Assembly (NCBI RefSeq): GCF_907177275.1
Contig: NZ_CAJSLV010000013.1
Span: 149,528 to 213,527 of the forward strand
From: Actinacidiphila cocklensis
Lineage (GTDB): Bacteria; Actinomycetota; Actinomycetes; Streptomycetales; Streptomycetaceae
DNA length: 64,000 nucleotides
Direction of reading: 5' to 3'
A program made the translations under genes and the position numbers. Shown here piece after piece: positions 62,265 to 64,000 of this stretch (position 1 is its first letter; each line of letters opens with the position of its first letter). The notes beneath the pieces are model-generated. The model was not told the origin of the DNA and searched no databases. It was given only the letters and a program-made list of their open reading frames with translations.

Positions 62265-63182
62265 ATGGTGAGCACGGACACCGGAGCGGCACTTCTGGCG
62301 GGCATGCGTGTCGACTACACCGACCAGGACGATCCGGTCCTGGTGCGGCCCGACGGCAGCGTGGTGGACACCTGGCGGGAGAACTACCCCTACGACGCCC
62401 GGATGGAGCGCCCGGAGTACGAGGTGCACAAGCGGCTGCAGCAGATCGAGCTGCTCAAGCTGCAGAGCTGGGTCAAGGAGACCGGGCAGCGCGTCGTCAT
62501 CGTCTTCGAGGGCCGGGACGCAGCAGGCAAGGGCGGCACCATCAAGCGGTTCATCGAGCACCTCAACCCCCGCGGCGCCCGGGTGGTGGCCCTGGAGAAG
62601 CCCACCGAGCGGGAGAGCGGCCAGTGGTACTTCCAGCGCTACGTCGCCCACCTGCCCACCGCGGGCGAGATCGTGCTCTTCGACCGGTCCTGGTACAACC
62701 GGGCGGGCGTCGAGCGGGTCATGGGCTTCTGCACCGACGACGAGTACCGCCGCTTCATGCGGCAGGCGCCCGGCTTCGAGCGGATGCTGGTCGACGAGGG
62801 CATCGCACTGGTGAAGTTCTGGTTCTCGGTCTCCCGCGACGAGCAGCGCACCCGCTTCACCATCCGGCAGGTCGACCCGGTACGGCAGTGGAAGCTCAGC
62901 CCGATGGACCTCGCCTCGCTCGACCGGTGGGACGACTACACGCGGGCGAAGGTCGCGATGTTCCACGACACCGACACCGAGTACGCCCCCTGGACGGTGG
63001 TCAAGAGCAACGACAAGAAGCGCGCCAGGGTCGAGGCGATGCGCAGCGTCCTGGCCCGCTTCGACTACACCGACCGCGACGACGAGGTCGTCGGCACCCC
63101 CGACCCGCTGATAGTCGGCGCCGCCGCGAACCTGCTGGAGGCGGGCGAGGACGCCGCGGCCCACTCGCGGCTGCAGCCCTGA
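62265..63182 (+). CDS. ppk2: Polyphosphate kinase 2, class I
   Basis: A 305-residue cytoplasmic enzyme using polyphosphate to phosphorylate nucleoside diphosphates, or the reverse. The ATG at 62265 follows GGGAG. The N-terminus has RPDGSVVDTWRENYPY and EVHKRLQQIELLKLQSWVK; Walker A is EGRDAAGKGGTIK (about residue 85), Walker B EIVLFDRSWYNRAGVERVMGF, and the lid region has RRF with later QWKLSPMDLASLDRWDDY and APWTVVKSNDKKRAR. All family residues seem intact. The 267 bases upstream hold a palindrome but no gene. Confidence 0.93.
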   Translation: MVSTDTGAALLAGMRVDYTDQDDPVLVRPDGSVVDTWRENYPYDARMERPEYEVHKRLQQIELLKLQSWVKETGQRVVIVFEGRDAAGKGGTIKRFIEHLNPRGARVVALEKPTERESGQWYFQRYVAHLPTAGEIVLFDRSWYNRAGVERVMGFCTDDEYRRFMRQAPGFERMLVDEGIALVKFWFSVSRDEQRTRFTIRQVDPVRQWKLSPMDLASLDRWDDYTRAKVAMFHDTDTEYAPWTVVKSNDKKRARVEAMRSVLARFDYTDRDDEVVGTPDPLIVGAAANLLEAGEDAAAHSRLQP

Positions 63183-63234
63183 CCTGCAGCCGGGCGCAGA
63201 CTGGGAGGTACGTACGGAGAAGGCGGGCGCTGCG

Positions 63235-64000
63235 GTGGACGACCAGGCGAGGCGGGGCGCGGCCGATGCGCTGACCGACGTGGCGGGGCTGCGGGTCGGG
63301 CACGCGGAGCGGACCGGTGACGGATGGCTGAGCGGGGTGACCGTCGTGCTGGCACCCGACGGCGGCGCGGTGACCGCGGTCGACGTACGCGGCGGCGGCC
63401 CCGGCACCCGGGAGACCGACGCGCTCGACCCGCGCAACCTCGTCCCCGGCGTCGAGGCCGTGGTGCTGACCGGGGGCAGCGCGTACGGCCTCGACGCGGC
63501 CTCGGGGGTGGTGGCCTGGCTGGAGGAGCAGGGCCGCGGCTTCCGGGTCGGCGTGCCCGGGCAGGTGGTGCCGGTGGTGCCGGCCGCGGCGCTGTTCGAC
63601 CTGGGCCGCGGCGGCGACTGGGGCGCGAGGCCGGGACCCGCGCTCGGCCGCGAGGCGGTGGAGGCCGCGGCGGCGAGCGCGGAGGGCGCACCGGTCGCGC
63701 AGGGCTGCGTCGGCGCAGGGACGGGCGCGGTGGCCGGCGGCCTCAAGGGCGGCGTCGGCACCGCGAGCACCGTACTGCCGTCGGGCATCACGGTGGCCGC
63801 CCTCGTGGCGGTCAACGCGGCGGGCTCGGTCGTCGACCCGGACAACGGTGCCCTCTGGGCCGGTCCCGGCACCTCGGGCGGCCCCGGGCGCGGGCAGGCG
63901 CAGGTCGGCGGCCCTGGCTCCGTCCGGGCGCGGGCCGGTGGGCCGGTGTCGCCCGAGGTGCTGCAGCGGGCGCGGCAGTGGCTCGCGGCGGCCGCCGCGG
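63235..64000 (+). CDS. P1 family peptidase (DmpA/BapA type, partial)
   Basis: Start of a DmpA-type aminopeptidase (S58/P1 family, self-processing Ntn-like fold), running off the right edge. From the GTG at 63235, 255 residues are seen: ALTDVAGLRVGHAE at the N-terminus, AVDVRGGGPGTRETDAL, TGGSAYGLDAASGVVAWLEE and GAGTGAVAGGLKGGVGTAS, the last being near the autocleavage Ser region of the family. The start is chosen because the family begins shortly before this LTDV block; the ribosome-binding site AAGGCGGGC is only fair. Substrates are short peptides or beta-peptides. Confidence 0.88.
   Translation, partial: MDDQARRGAADALTDVAGLRVGHAERTGDGWLSGVTVVLAPDGGAVTAVDVRGGGPGTRETDALDPRNLVPGVEAVVLTGGSAYGLDAASGVVAWLEEQGRGFRVGVPGQVVPVVPAAALFDLGRGGDWGARPGPALGREAVEAAAASAEGAPVAQGCVGAGTGAVAGGLKGGVGTASTVLPSGITVAALVAVNAAGSVVDPDNGALWAGPGTSGGPGRGQAQVGGPGSVRARAGGPVSPEVLQRARQWLAAAAA

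Overview
The window reads as chromosomal DNA of a high-GC actinomycete, most likely Streptomyces or a close relative. Coding frames have almost only G or C at third codon positions, GTG starts are common, genes often overlap by 1-4 bases, several exported proteins carry twin-arginine signals, and the gene content (roadblock/LC7 cluster, SigX5-like sigma factor, DHA2 exporters, Paa ring-oxidation operon) fits that group. I see no tRNA, rRNA, insertion sequence, phage gene or CRISPR array. Because of the base composition many very long open frames on the opposite strand are shadows.

Left part (1-12.6 kb): a ribose/xylose-type sugar ABC operon (lipoprotein cut by the window edge), two small enzymes, an SDR-DUF2867 protein, a kinase-free cluster of three roadblock/LC7 proteins plus a PatA-N/winged-helix-like protein, a MarC protein, and a DHA2 exporter followed by a universal stress protein. 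12.7-31.9 kb holds exported enzymes and transporters: a PL8 polysaccharide lyase, a complete branched-chain amino-acid-type ABC operon (livKGFHM order), a PadR-controlled FtsX/LolD-type ABC exporter, a divergent purple acid phosphatase / phospholipase C pair, and a GH27 alpha-galactosidase divergent from an AraC regulator.

32-39.4 kb is a phenylacetate degradation block: paaK, a 3-oxoadipyl-CoA-type thiolase and the paaABCDE epoxidase operon. Two near-identical palindromes of the form ACCG-N6-CGGT, one at the paaK start and one inside the paaA promoter, point to one shared TetR-type (PaaR-like) repressor that is not encoded here. 39.4-45.6 kb carries HxlR and LysR regulators, an SDR and a three-gene succinate dehydrogenase/fumarate reductase-type operon (sdhCAB) behind a perfect 21-bp palindrome. 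45.7-50.8 kb has a TetM/OtrA-like ribosomal protection GTPase preceded by an overlapping upstream reading frame, a DUF427 protein, an SDR, a SigX5-like sigma factor and a maleylpyruvate-isomerase-like protein.

The right part (51-64 kb) contains two further DHA2 exporters, a LacI regulator, a BenE transporter, a secreted beta-propeller/FN3 protein, gene remnants (one the C-terminus of a CocE/NonD hydrolase), an SGNH esterase with fascin-like repeats, a guanidine-III riboswitch in front of a Gdx/SugE guanidinium exporter, a class I polyphosphate kinase 2, and the start of a P1 (DmpA-type) peptidase cut by the window end. The best-supported regulatory finds are the guanidine-III riboswitch, the paired Paa operators, the 37-bp PadR palindrome and the sdh palindrome. 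The least explained gene set is the roadblock cluster.
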